Positions 50,118 through 58,012 of a DNA stretch of 58,012 bases are shown in pieces. The stretch's first letter is position 1; every line of letters starts with the position of its first letter. The translations under genes were made by a program, and so were the position numbers. This stretch comes from Deltaproteobacteria bacterium GWA2_38_16 (lineage in GTDB: Bacteria > Bdellovibrionota > JACOXK01 > 2-02-FULL-40-11), in NCBI GenBank assembly GCA_001797335.1, contig MGPE01000006.1:129314-187325 (forward strand), given 5' to 3'. Under the pieces are notes generated by a model that was given only the letters and a program-made list of their open reading frames with translations, was not told the origin of the DNA and made no database searches.

Positions 50118-50540
50118 TTATCGTCGTGTAGGTAAAGGTTCTGTCACAAGCCCAATACGAGTAATCCCTGCACTTTTAATCGATGCCATCACTTCTGCCA
50201 CAAAACCATATTCAACCATTTTATCAGCTCGAATAAAAACTTCTCTACGCTTTGTGGTTAAAAGTGCCTGGTGCAGTGTTTTTTCTAAGTTTTCATACTT
50301 TAATTTTTCTTTTCCTAAAAACACATCTTTATTTTTTGTAATAATAAGCACCATTTGTTTTTCTGTAGGATCAATAGACGTGGTTTTGGTTTGTGGTAAA
50401 TCAATGGGCACCCCTTGTTCTAAAAGAGGCGTTGTAATCATAAAAATAATAAGAAGTACCAGCATCACATCTACGAGGGGCGTTACATTAATATCGCCCA
50501 TCACACTTCTATGATCACCCCCATTGGAACTAAAAGCCAT
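50118..50540 (-). CDS. tolR: TolR/ExbD proton-channel subunit
   Basis: 140 residues with one membrane segment that carries the essential Asp in INVTPLVDVMLVLLIIFMIT. The periplasmic domain has the ExbD/TolR PxxG pattern and ADKMVEYGFVAEVMASIKSAG. Works with TolQ to use the proton gradient. Starts one base from the tolQ stop and ends one base before tolA. Confidence 0.95.
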   Translation of the reverse strand: MAFSSNGGDHRSVMGDINVTPLVDVMLVLLIIFMITTPLLEQGVPIDLPQTKTTSIDPTEKQMVLIITKNKDVFLGKEKLKYENLEKTLHQALLTTKRREVFIRADKMVEYGFVAEVMASIKSAGITRIGLVTEPLPTRR

Positions 50541-51232
50541 TACATACTCCTTTTAATGATATTGGTAAAATCCGAAGCAAAATTTTCCATTTCAGAAATA
50601 AATACCCGAAGTCTCGATTGAAAATAGTTATAGGCCACTACTGCAGGAATCGCCGCAGCCAATCCAATGGCCGTTGCAATCAAGGCTTCTGAAATTCCCG
50701 GAGCTACCACCGCTAAATTGGCTACGCCGGTCGCTCCAATGCCTTGAAAGGAATTCATAATCCCCCATACCGTCCCAAAAAGACCAATAAAGGGAGCGGT
50801 GGCTCCCGTAGTCGCCAAAAAGTAAATCATTCTTTCAAGACGGGTGGTTTCTGCAATAATGGCGCGTCTCAACGCTCGAATGATATTATCAAAATGAGAT
50901 TGATCTAGACTCCCTTTTTTATTGTTACTTTTTTCAAGTTCATTATAGCCTGCATGAAAAACATGGGCTAAAGGAGAACTTCGATAAATATTCATTTTTT
51001 TAAATAAATCATCCCATCCACTTCCCTCATAGAAATTATTCAAAAAAAGTTCTGTGTATTTATTGGCTTCTTTATACATTCGATATTTGGCCACAATAAT
51101 GGTCCAACAGACGACTGAAGATAAAACCAAAATCAACATAACAACCTTCACCATGGGACCTGCATGGAGCATTAAATCCCATGCATTATACCGAGCTCCC
51201 ACGACCGCTGTTGTTGCTAAAAAAATATTCAT
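50540..51232 (-). CDS. tolQ: TolQ/ExbB proton-channel subunit
   Basis: 230 residues with three membrane helices; the hallmark ATTGATAPFIGLFGTVWGIM is followed by ALIATAIGLAAAIPAVVAYN. First gene of the tolQRAB operon; GGAGGTG precedes the ATG. Together with TolR it forms the motor that energises TolA. Confidence 0.95.
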   Translation of the reverse strand: MNIFLATTAVVGARYNAWDLMLHAGPMVKVVMLILVLSSVVCWTIIVAKYRMYKEANKYTELFLNNFYEGSGWDDLFKKMNIYRSSPLAHVFHAGYNELEKSNNKKGSLDQSHFDNIIRALRRAIIAETTRLERMIYFLATTGATAPFIGLFGTVWGIMNSFQGIGATGVANLAVVAPGISEALIATAIGLAAAIPAVVAYNYFQSRLRVFISEMENFASDFTNIIKRSM

Positions 51233-51308
51233 AGATTCACCTCCAACAATAAATAAAAATAACCAATAAAATTAAGATGACATAAAGAAAAAATCTAGTC
51301 TAGTCAAA

Positions 51309-51337
51309 TTGACTTGAGGTTAAGGTCATGATATAGA
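51309..51337 (+). promoter_or_regulatory. Promoter of the psd-pssA-asd-OMP-truA operon
   Basis: TTGACT (51309-51314) and TATAGA (51332-51337) have a 17-bp spacer, with the ATG of psd at 51353 only a few bases after the expected start. Confidence 0.55.
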
Positions 51338-51352
51338 AGAGAGCGTTTTTTT

Positions 51353-52000
51353 ATGCAAAATCAAGGGTTTATTATAGCTTTAGAGGGTCTACCCTATCTT
51401 CTCATTGGAATTCTTATTTCTCTTCTATTGGCTTATTTTCACTTTACTTTTTTAACCGTCATGGTGGCCATATTGACTATTTTTGTGGCATTTTTCTTTC
51501 GAAATCCCAGCCGTACCATTCCACAGCAAGAAGGGCTTATTCTTTCTCCGGCAGATGGCAGAATCTGCATGATTATAGACACCTATGAAGGTAAATTCTT
51601 AAAAGAAAAAAGAAAAAGAGTCTCCATTTTTATGTCTCCTTTTAATTGCCATATTAATCGTGCCCCTGTGTCAGCAAAAGTGATTGATACTCATTACAAT
51701 CCTGGGAAATTTCATCTGGCCAGTGTTGACAAAGCCTCAGAGCTCAATGAACAAAATGCCCTTCTCTTAGAAGATTCTCATCGTCAAAATCGTTTTGTGG
51801 TGGTTCAAATTGCAGGATGGCTTTGTAGACGTATTGTGAGTGACGTAAAAGTAGGAAGCACCCTTCTTCGAGGACAACGATTTGGACTCATTCAATTTGG
51901 ATCTAGAGTTGATATTTATCTTCCCAACCACATTGCACTTAAAGTAAAGTTAGGAGATCAGGTAAAAGGCGGAGAAACTATTTTAGGAGAATTTTTGTGA
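51353..52000 (+). CDS. psd: Phosphatidylserine decarboxylase, short (archaeal-type) proenzyme
   Basis: 215 residues: two N-terminal membrane segments, then LSPADGRICMI, FMSPFNCHINRAPVS, NEQNALLLE and the self-cleavage/pyruvoyl site in GLIQFGSRVDIYLP (Gly-Ser). Converts phosphatidylserine to phosphatidylethanolamine after autocatalytic cleavage. Coupled by a GTGA overlap to pssA, whose product supplies its substrate. Confidence 0.93.
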   Translation: MQNQGFIIALEGLPYLLIGILISLLLAYFHFTFLTVMVAILTIFVAFFFRNPSRTIPQQEGLILSPADGRICMIIDTYEGKFLKEKRKRVSIFMSPFNCHINRAPVSAKVIDTHYNPGKFHLASVDKASELNEQNALLLEDSHRQNRFVVVQIAGWLCRRIVSDVKVGSTLLRGQRFGLIQFGSRVDIYLPNHIALKVKLGDQVKGGETILGEFL

Positions 52001-52767
52001 AACGAAAGCCATACTCCAAAGAAAATGTCATTCATTTTTTACCCAATTTATTTACGACAGGAAATCTTTTTTGTGGCTTTTATTCCATTATTGCAGCACT
52101 TGGAGATTTATATATTCCTTCGGCAACAGCTATTCTTATTGCTGGGATTTTTGATGTTTTAGATGGCCGCATTGCCCGCATGACCAAAGGATTTTCAAAA
52201 TTTGGCGAAGAATATGATTCACTGGCAGATTTGGTTTCTTTTGGAATTGCCCCTGCCATGCTTATTTACCTTTGGTCTATTGAATCTTTTGGTCGTATGG
52301 GCTGGCTTTCTTGTTTTGTTTTTATTGCCTGCGGGGCTTTAAGACTGGCTCGTTTTAACAGTAAAAATTCAAGTAGTGAAAAAAAATTTTTCGAGGGCCT
52401 TCCCATTCCCATGGCTGCGTTTGGTGTGGTTACTACCATTTTTTTATTTCATGAGTTAATGCTCGAAGAAAATAAAAATTATTTTAACCTACTACTTCCT
52501 GTCATCTTGGGATTTCTCATGGTCAGCAGTGTTAGATACCGAAGTTTTAAGGATTTAGATTTAAAAAATCGCCGTTCTTTTGGTTTTTTAGTCCTTGTTA
52601 TTTTCTTGCTCATTATTGTCGCCTATAATCCTGGAATTATGATGTTTGTCGTCATGACAGGATATATTGTTTCTGGACCCCTGCTTCACTTTACCCAAAA
52701 AACCACCCCCTCTATCGATAGAAAAAAAGGGAATGTTGTCTTATGTCTACCATCAAAAGAAATGTAG
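51997..52767 (+). CDS. pssA: CDP-diacylglycerol-serine O-phosphatidyltransferase
   Basis: 256 residues with about eight membrane helices. The CDP-alcohol phosphatidyltransferase signature DGRIAR...GEEYDSLAD (residues ~52-75) is complete. FLPNLFTTGNLFCGFYSI is the typical start. Makes phosphatidylserine from CDP-diacylglycerol and serine. GTG start overlapping the psd stop; its 3' end overlaps asd by 25 bp. Confidence 0.94.
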   Translation: MKRKPYSKENVIHFLPNLFTTGNLFCGFYSIIAALGDLYIPSATAILIAGIFDVLDGRIARMTKGFSKFGEEYDSLADLVSFGIAPAMLIYLWSIESFGRMGWLSCFVFIACGALRLARFNSKNSSSEKKFFEGLPIPMAAFGVVTTIFLFHELMLEENKNYFNLLLPVILGFLMVSSVRYRSFKDLDLKNRRSFGFLVLVIFLLIIVAYNPGIMMFVVMTGYIVSGPLLHFTQKTTPSIDRKKGNVVLCLPSKEM

Positions 52768-53774
52768 CCATTATTGGTGCCACTGGAGCTGTGGGCGAAG
52801 AGATGATTTCTATCTTAGAAGAAAGAAAATTTCCCGTGAATGATCTTTTTTTATTTGCTTCCCAAAATTCTGCCGGAACTTCGCTTTCGTTTAATCACAA
52901 AAAATATCGTGTGGAAGTTTTAAAAGAAGAAAAACTAGATATATTCGGAGCGATAGATTTAACCCTTTTAAGCGCTGGAACAGAAATCAGTCAAAAATTT
53001 ATTCCTCTAATTGCAGAAAAAGGAACCGTATGTATTGATAATTCTAATGCCTGGAGAATGGATTCTGATGTTCCACTGGTAGTCCCGGAAGTTAATTATT
53101 CAGATTTAAATTATTTTAATCGAAAAAATATCGTGGCTAACCCCAACTGCTCTACCATTCAGATGGTTCAGGTCCTAAAACCCATCCACGATATTTTTAA
53201 GATCACGCGCGTGGTAGTTTCAACCTATCAGGCCACCTCAGGAAAGGGAAAAAAGGCCATGGGAGAGCTCTCTTCTCAAACCATTGCCCTTTTAAATCAA
53301 CAAGAAGTACACGTCAAAGAATTTCCCCATCAAATTGCATTTAATTGTATTCCTCACATCGATAGCTTTTTAGAAAATGGTCATACTTTAGAAGAAACTA
53401 AAATGATCCTAGAAACTAAAAAAATAATGAATGCACCTTCTATTCGTGTTTCAGCCACCTGTGTTCGAGTCCCTGTATTTTGTAGTCATGCAGAGTCGGT
53501 CAATATTGAAACAGAAAAAAAGGCAACCCCTGAAGAAATTCGGGCGTTATTATCAGAAACCAAAGGAATAAAAGTCATGGATGATCCCGCTAAAAAACTC
53601 TACCCTTTAAATATTATGGCCACCGGTAAAGATGACACCTTGGTGGGACGCATTCGGGAAGATTTTTCTATTGCTAATGGAATTAATTTATGGATTGTAT
53701 CAGATAATATCCGAAAGGGAGCTGCTTTAAACGCTGTTCAAATTGCCGAAGCACTCCATACGGAATTTTTATGA
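52743..53774 (+). CDS. asd: Aspartate-semialdehyde dehydrogenase
   Basis: 343 residues. NADP-binding AIIGATGAVGEEMISIL, catalytic Cys136 in ANPNCSTIQMV, substrate site STYQATSGKGKKAMGEL and RVSATCVRVPVFCSHAESV. Makes aspartate semialdehyde for Lys, diaminopimelate, Met and Thr. ATG 52743 lies within the end of pssA, an unusually long overlap, but the start matches the family. Confidence 0.95.
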   Translation: MSTIKRNVAIIGATGAVGEEMISILEERKFPVNDLFLFASQNSAGTSLSFNHKKYRVEVLKEEKLDIFGAIDLTLLSAGTEISQKFIPLIAEKGTVCIDNSNAWRMDSDVPLVVPEVNYSDLNYFNRKNIVANPNCSTIQMVQVLKPIHDIFKITRVVVSTYQATSGKGKKAMGELSSQTIALLNQQEVHVKEFPHQIAFNCIPHIDSFLENGHTLEETKMILETKKIMNAPSIRVSATCVRVPVFCSHAESVNIETEKKATPEEIRALLSETKGIKVMDDPAKKLYPLNIMATGKDDTLVGRIREDFSIANGINLWIVSDNIRKGAALNAVQIAEALHTEFL

Positions 53775-54640
53775 AGAAAAAAATTATTATTTTTGTCACC
53801 CTTCTTTACTTTCTGACCTTCTTGTCTGCCTTTGTCATTGCAGAACAAATAGAACCCACAGAAGACTTAGGAAATCTTCAGGAAGAACTTGAAAAAGCAC
53901 GGCAAGGAAAACCAGAGCAAGCTCAAGAAACACCAGAAGAAGCAGCCATTACTCCAGAACCCCAAACCACTTCTTCTTCAGAAAGCAATAAAGTTATTTT
54001 AGAAGAACCTCCCGCTGCAGAAACTCCTCAAGAATGGGCGCTGACGTTTATGGGAGGCACTTATCGTCCCAATAAATATCAAGGTCATGGAGAAAAATTT
54101 TCTACTATTTATACTGGCAATGATCGTTTTTTAAAAGATCAAGGTCTTTGGGTAGATTTAAGTTTTGAATGGCAAGTTTTAAAATCTTTTGGACGACTGG
54201 GCCCAAAATTTTCTACAGGTTCTTGGTTTATTACCCGAGAGCATGATGCTACAGGTGACACCAGCACTACTAAAACGATGTATACCTTATGGGCTTTGCC
54301 TGTTTTTTTAGGAGGCATCTACCGAATGCATTATTGGCCCAAACAACCTCTAGTTCCTTTTGTAGAAGCTGCCTACGGAGGATTTAGATTTCAACAAGGG
54401 AATGCAGATACCAACGATCGATATCGAGATATTTTACGTACGGCCATCCTTTATGGTGGTGGACTTCAGCTAAATGCCAATATCTTGGATCCAAGATCTG
54501 CTCGCTCATTTGATATTAATTGGGGTGTTAATAATACATATCTTGTTGCAGAATATCGCTTTGTCAAAAGTACTCAAACCGACGCCTTTGACTTTTCTGG
54601 AGAAAGTCTTATTACCGGTGGCCTTCTTTTCGAATTTTAA
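53771..54640 (+). CDS. Probable outer-membrane beta-barrel protein
   Basis: 289 residues: signal peptide (cut near VIAEQ), an acidic Gln/Pro/Glu-rich linker (~25-85, EEAAITPEPQTTSSSES), then a strand-rich barrel domain starting WALTFMGGTYRPNKYQG and ending SLITGGLLFEF with terminal Phe. Family not recognised. ATGA overlap with asd indicates cotranscription with phospholipid and amino-acid genes. Confidence 0.68.
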   Translation: MKKKIIIFVTLLYFLTFLSAFVIAEQIEPTEDLGNLQEELEKARQGKPEQAQETPEEAAITPEPQTTSSSESNKVILEEPPAAETPQEWALTFMGGTYRPNKYQGHGEKFSTIYTGNDRFLKDQGLWVDLSFEWQVLKSFGRLGPKFSTGSWFITREHDATGDTSTTKTMYTLWALPVFLGGIYRMHYWPKQPLVPFVEAAYGGFRFQQGNADTNDRYRDILRTAILYGGGLQLNANILDPRSARSFDINWGVNNTYLVAEYRFVKSTQTDAFDFSGESLITGGLLFEF

Positions 54641-54650
54641 ATCACTTCTT

Positions 54651-55394
54651 ATGAGACGTTTAAAACTCACGATTGAATATGACGGAACACTTTATCACGG
54701 CTGGCAGCGACAACCCGCATTTGCTTCTATTCAAGGAACCATTGAAAAAACATTGGGAGAAATTACCCAATCTAAAATTACTCTGGTGGGATCTGGTAGA
54801 ACCGATAGTGGCGTTCATGCCATGGGGCAGGTAGCCCACTGCGAAGTGAAAACTCCTATTCCCAATGAAAAACTGTTAAAAGGATTAAATACTCTTCTTC
54901 CCAAAGACATTTCTATAAAAAAATTAGAGACCGTTCCTCCCACCTTTCATGCTCAAAAAAGTGCTAAATATAAAACCTATATCTATAAAATTTTAAATTC
55001 ACCGGTTCCTTCTCCTCTTTTGCGCAAATATAGTTGCTGGATTATACCCCCTTTAAATATTCAAAAAATGAATAAAGCGGCACGAATGCTGATTGGGAAA
55101 CATGATTTTAAAGCATTTCAAAATCAAGGCACCAAGCTTTTATCGACAGTAAGAGAAGTATATATTTCTAGAATAAAAAAAGAACCTCCGTGTATTGTCT
55201 ATGAAATTACAGGAAGTGGATTTTTAAAACAAATGGTGCGAAATATTGTGGGAGCACTCATAGAAGTGGGAAAAGAAAAAATGACGGTAGAAGATTTTAA
55301 AACTCTCTTAAAATCTAAAAATAGACGTTTGTGTCCAAAACCAGCTCCCGCCAGTGGACTTTTCTTAAAAGAAGTCTATCATAAAATTTCTTAG
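54651..55394 (+). CDS. truA: tRNA pseudouridine(38-40) synthase
   Basis: 247 residues from ATG 54651, which begins RRLKLTIEYDGTLYHGWQRQ like other TruA proteins; an in-frame ORF upstream to 54474 runs through the barrel gene and is rejected. Catalytic Asp52 in GSGRTDSGVHAMGQ; FLKQMVRNIVGALIEVG and FKAFQNQGT are family motifs. Modifies the anticodon stem-loop. It lies 10 bp after the barrel gene and its stop overlaps that of kimA by 4 nt. Confidence 0.95.
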   Translation: MRRLKLTIEYDGTLYHGWQRQPAFASIQGTIEKTLGEITQSKITLVGSGRTDSGVHAMGQVAHCEVKTPIPNEKLLKGLNTLLPKDISIKKLETVPPTFHAQKSAKYKTYIYKILNSPVPSPLLRKYSCWIIPPLNIQKMNKAARMLIGKHDFKAFQNQGTKLLSTVREVYISRIKKEPPCIVYEITGSGFLKQMVRNIVGALIEVGKEKMTVEDFKTLLKSKNRRLCPKPAPASGLFLKEVYHKIS

Positions 55395-57223
55395 GTCTTC
55401 CGAAGATGATAGTGAACAGTAGTCACTACTTTTCTGGGTTTAAAAAGCAGCGCTGTCCGAATAAAAAGAGCCGTTTGGTTATGAAGAAAATTATGATACC
55501 ATTTTTTGGTTACAAATTCGGGGATAATAACCGTTACCATTTCACTCCCCGTAGCATGCTCCACCCGATCAATATATCGCAATAAGGGACGAACGACCGC
55601 TCGATACGGAGATTTAATCACTTCTAAAGGAATATGGGGTGCCCAATCTTGCCATTGCACTTTTAACCGTTCTGTAGTTTCAGGATCAAATTCAATGTAA
55701 CATGCCTTAACATCAGTAGAAATGGTCAGCGCGTATCGTAGCGCCTCTAAAATTCCTCGGTGAATTCCTGAAACTGGAATAATCACAGTATGCTTTACTG
55801 GTTTTAATTCCTCCGGAGAGGGCAGCTGTCCAATCAACGTCAATTCTTTTCCAACTAAAAGGTAGTGTCTGTGAATGCGGGTAAAAACCAATACCATCGA
55901 GGGAATTAAAAAGGCAACAAGCCATGCCCCATGGATAAATTTTGTACTCACTACTACTCCCAACACCACACAGGTAGTAACCGCACCCAAAGCATTAAAA
56001 AAAGAAGAGGTCATCCATCCTGGCTTTTTATGCTTAAAATGGTAAAGCACCATGCCTGCTTGGGAGAGGGTAAAAGAAACAAAAACACCCACGGAATAAA
56101 GAGGAATCAAACGATGGGTTTTCCCTTTAAAAAGAATCAGGAGAACAATAGCCGATATACTTAATCCTATAATTCCATTTGAAAATACTAGCCTATCTCC
56201 TCGACTTCGAAGCTGCCGGGGTAAAAATCGATCTGCCGCAATTAAAGAATTAAGACTTGGAAAACCTGCATAACTGGTATTGGCCGCCAATAATAAAATG
56301 AGCGCTGTTGATATAGGAATGGCATAATACAAAAAACTATTGCCAAAAACCATCCGCGCTAAAAGAGAAATAACCGTTTCTCCTTCTTTGGGGGTAATTC
56401 CATACACATGACTTAAAAGCGTAATACAGAGGAAAAAAATTCCTAAAATCACGGCCATCCACGCCATGGTAATCTTGGCATTTCGCTGATGGGGAGGCTG
56501 AAAAATAGGAACCGCATTAGAAATCGCTTCAATCCCAGTTAAGGCAACACACCCCGATGAGAAAGCCCGAAGGAGTAAAAATATGGGAATAGACGGATAG
56601 ACTTCATGAACAATAGGAGCAGCAGAAGTAATAGTTCCCGTAAAAAGCTGCCACATCCCTGAAAGAATGAGCACGATAAATGAAAAAACGAAAAAATACG
56701 TAGGAAACGCAAAAATAGTGGCTGACTCTCTGACCCCTCTTAAATTAATAAGCATAATAATAATAATCATGCTACTTCCCAATAAAACTCTATGGGAATA
56801 AAGAACCGGAAAAGCAGAGGTAATGTTTTCAACTCCTGCAGCCACAGACACCGCCACCGTTAATACATAATCAATCAAAAGGGCAGCACCGGCCACAAGC
56901 CCCGCATGTTCTCCTAAATTATCTTTGGCCACAATATAGGCTCCGCCCCCATTGGGATAAGCTTGAATGGTTTGCCGATAAGAAAGGGTTAAAATAATTA
57001 AAAGTGCTGCTACCGCAAAAGCAATAGGTAAAGACCATACGATGGCAGCTGACGCAAATAAGACAAGAGGAATTAAAACCTCTTCCGTGGCATATGCAAC
57101 GGATGACAGAGCATCCGACGAAAGAACGGCCAATGCTTTCCATTTGGGGATATGCTCATGAGGAGCTTCATCGTTAGAAAGCGGACGTCCCAGAAACAGA
57201 CGTTTAAGATAAAGTAAATTCAC
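55391..57223 (-). CDS. kimA: KimA-type potassium:proton symporter (APC superfamily)
   Basis: 610 residues: ~12 membrane helices (to ~460) and a cytosolic C-terminal domain (~150 residues). KWKALAVLSSDALSSVAYAT, YPNGGGAYIVAKDNLGEHAG and LTVAVSVAAGVENITSAFP are shared with Bacillus KimA/YdaO. KimA imports K+ with H+ and in Firmicutes is controlled by c-di-AMP. I see no c-di-AMP riboswitch in the 104 bp upstream. Substrate could differ in this lineage. Confidence 0.85.
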   Translation of the reverse strand: MNLLYLKRLFLGRPLSNDEAPHEHIPKWKALAVLSSDALSSVAYATEEVLIPLVLFASAAIVWSLPIAFAVAALLIILTLSYRQTIQAYPNGGGAYIVAKDNLGEHAGLVAGAALLIDYVLTVAVSVAAGVENITSAFPVLYSHRVLLGSSMIIIIMLINLRGVRESATIFAFPTYFFVFSFIVLILSGMWQLFTGTITSAAPIVHEVYPSIPIFLLLRAFSSGCVALTGIEAISNAVPIFQPPHQRNAKITMAWMAVILGIFFLCITLLSHVYGITPKEGETVISLLARMVFGNSFLYYAIPISTALILLLAANTSYAGFPSLNSLIAADRFLPRQLRSRGDRLVFSNGIIGLSISAIVLLILFKGKTHRLIPLYSVGVFVSFTLSQAGMVLYHFKHKKPGWMTSSFFNALGAVTTCVVLGVVVSTKFIHGAWLVAFLIPSMVLVFTRIHRHYLLVGKELTLIGQLPSPEELKPVKHTVIIPVSGIHRGILEALRYALTISTDVKACYIEFDPETTERLKVQWQDWAPHIPLEVIKSPYRAVVRPLLRYIDRVEHATGSEMVTVIIPEFVTKKWYHNFLHNQTALFIRTALLFKPRKVVTTVHYHLRKT

Positions 57224-57285
57224 TCAAAGTAGATATTATAAAAAACTAGGAAAATTCACCAGTGAAATTTACCAGGGAAAATTAA

Positions 57286-57314
57286 TTGACATCTCACATG
57301 TCCTCTAGTATTTT
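57286..57314 (+). promoter_or_regulatory. Promoter of rplM-rpsI
   Basis: TTGACA (57286-57291) and TATTTT (57309-57314), 17-bp spacer. The transcript would start about seven bases before the rplM ATG, so it is nearly leaderless. Confidence 0.5.
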
Positions 57315-57327
57315 TGCTCCTTAACTG

Positions 57328-57774
57328 ATGCAAACCTTAAAGCAAAAATCATATTGTGCTAAGCCTCAAGATCAAAAGAGGCAATGGTATATTATAGATG
57401 CTTCCCATAAAGTATTGGGGCGCTTGTCTACTGAATTAGCCAATGTGATTAGAGGAAAAAATAAACCAACCTTTACTCCCCATGTAGATTGTGGAGATTT
57501 TGTGGTAGTGACGAATGCCCAAAATATTAAACTTACCGGTAAAAAATGGACAGATAAAATGTATTATGATCACAGTAAACACGTAGGGGGATTAAAAGCA
57601 CAGTCCGCTAAAGCCATTTTACAGCGAAATCCACGGCGACTCATTTATGATGCTGTTAAAGGTATGCTTCCTTATAATAAGCTAGCAGATCAAATGATTA
57701 AAAAATTAAAGATTTATAAAGGAACGGAACATCCTCATCAGGCCCAAAACCCTATTGAACTTAAACTACCGTAA
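57328..57774 (+). CDS. rplM: 50S ribosomal protein L13
   Basis: 148 residues. WYIIDASHKVLGRLSTELA, FTPHVDCGDFVVVTNA, YYDHSKHVGGLK and AVKGMLPYNKLADQMIKKL are the L13 conserved blocks. It is an early-assembly 23S rRNA-binding protein. Followed after 4 bp by rpsI, the standard rplM-rpsI operon. Confidence 0.97.
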   Translation: MQTLKQKSYCAKPQDQKRQWYIIDASHKVLGRLSTELANVIRGKNKPTFTPHVDCGDFVVVTNAQNIKLTGKKWTDKMYYDHSKHVGGLKAQSAKAILQRNPRRLIYDAVKGMLPYNKLADQMIKKLKIYKGTEHPHQAQNPIELKLP

Positions 57775-57778
57775 CCCA

Positions 57779-58012
57779 ATGGAAACACAAACTAAAAATT
57801 TAAAAGAACGATTTTACGCAACTGGGAAAAGAAAAAGAGCCGTTGCCAGAGTGTATATTTACCCACAAGGAAAAGGGCAATTTCACATTAATTCAGAATC
57901 ATTAGAAGCTTATTTCCCACGGCTTACTTCTCAAGCCATCGTTCAAGAACCTCTGCGTATTACAAAAACAGAAGGACAATTTGATATCTATATTAATGTC
58001 GCAGGCGGCGGA
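57779..58012 (+). CDS. rpsI: 30S ribosomal protein S9 (3' end beyond window)
   Basis: The first 78 residues are visible, beginning METQTKNLKERFYATGKRKR. FYATGKRKRAVARVYIYPQG and FDIYINVAGGG are diagnostic of S9. ATG 57779 lies 4 bp after the rplM stop. The C-terminal tail that contacts P-site tRNA lies outside the window. Confidence 0.96.
   Translation, partial: METQTKNLKERFYATGKRKRAVARVYIYPQGKGQFHINSESLEAYFPRLTSQAIVQEPLRITKTEGQFDIYINVAGGG

Noticed and set aside
54474-54650. Upstream extension of truA
   Set aside because: Entirely inside the barrel-protein gene in another frame; the Met at 54651 gives the normal TruA start.
57224-57327. c-di-AMP riboswitch upstream of the KimA-like gene
   Set aside because: The 104-bp divergent region is too short and lacks the conserved ydaO motifs.

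Overview
This 58 kb chromosomal window comes from an AT-rich diderm (Gram-negative) bacterium. Evidence for a double membrane is TolQRAB, Lgt and lipobox proteins, a haem-binding outer-membrane barrel and other barrel-like proteins, and phosphatidylserine synthase plus decarboxylase. The gene mix (PhaR-type DNA-binding protein, GAF-AAA-Fis sigma-54 activator, T. ferrooxidans-type GshA, tRNA-Sec, many large secreted helical proteins) suggests a lineage of deltaproteobacterial grade, perhaps Bdellovibrionota- or UBA10199-like. That placement is inference. Coding density is very high. Operons are joined by ATGA-type overlaps, and four convergent pairs share one 4-nt stop-stop overlap.

Layout. 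0-5 kb: truncated subtilase-like gene, small acidic protein, citrate synthase, two uncharacterised secreted proteins. 5-8.5 kb: nucleoside phosphorylase, an 1857-bp inserted unit (papain-like secreted protease plus Cys-rich secreted protein) bounded by a perfect 48-bp repeat of the phosphorylase 3' end, and a HigB/HigA-like toxin-antitoxin pair. 8.5-16 kb: ComM, Lgt, response regulator, two orphan oligopeptide-ABC ATPases, LolB-like lipoprotein and a TPR protein. 16-23 kb: tRNA-Sec, PhaR-like protein, subtilase, PRPP synthetase, an ArsA-ArsA-EI24 operon and a CtpA protease. 23-30 kb: an operon of one large secreted protein and three MetE-family proteins, then a secreted/outer-membrane pair. 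30-38.5 kb: NagZ-like hydrolase, DUF374 acyltransferase, sigma-54 activator, and two accessory blocks of secreted proteins bounded by three copies of the yggU 3' end. 38.5-48 kb: YggU, DedA, tRNA-Phe, YggS, M23 peptidase, PP2C, NadK, RarA, coiled-coil protein, GshA, HAMP protein, haem-porin and a DnaA-box cluster. 48-58 kb: tolQRAB, a psd-pssA-asd-OMP-truA operon, KimA-type K+ transporter and rplM-rpsI (truncated).

Two signals go beyond ordinary annotation. First, six sites match the sigma-54 -24/-12 consensus with exact GG-N10-GC spacing. Each lies shortly upstream of a gene: four drive uncharacterised secreted proteins or their operons, one drives comM and one a hendecad coiled-coil protein. 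The last two share a terminator-plus-promoter module about 65 bp long. Second, accessory cassettes of secreted-protein genes sit directly downstream of housekeeping genes (phosphorylase, yggU). They are bounded by near-perfect duplications of the host gene's 3' end, all with the same topology and with no recombinase inside. This looks like repeated att-like or Campbell-type insertion into gene 3' ends.
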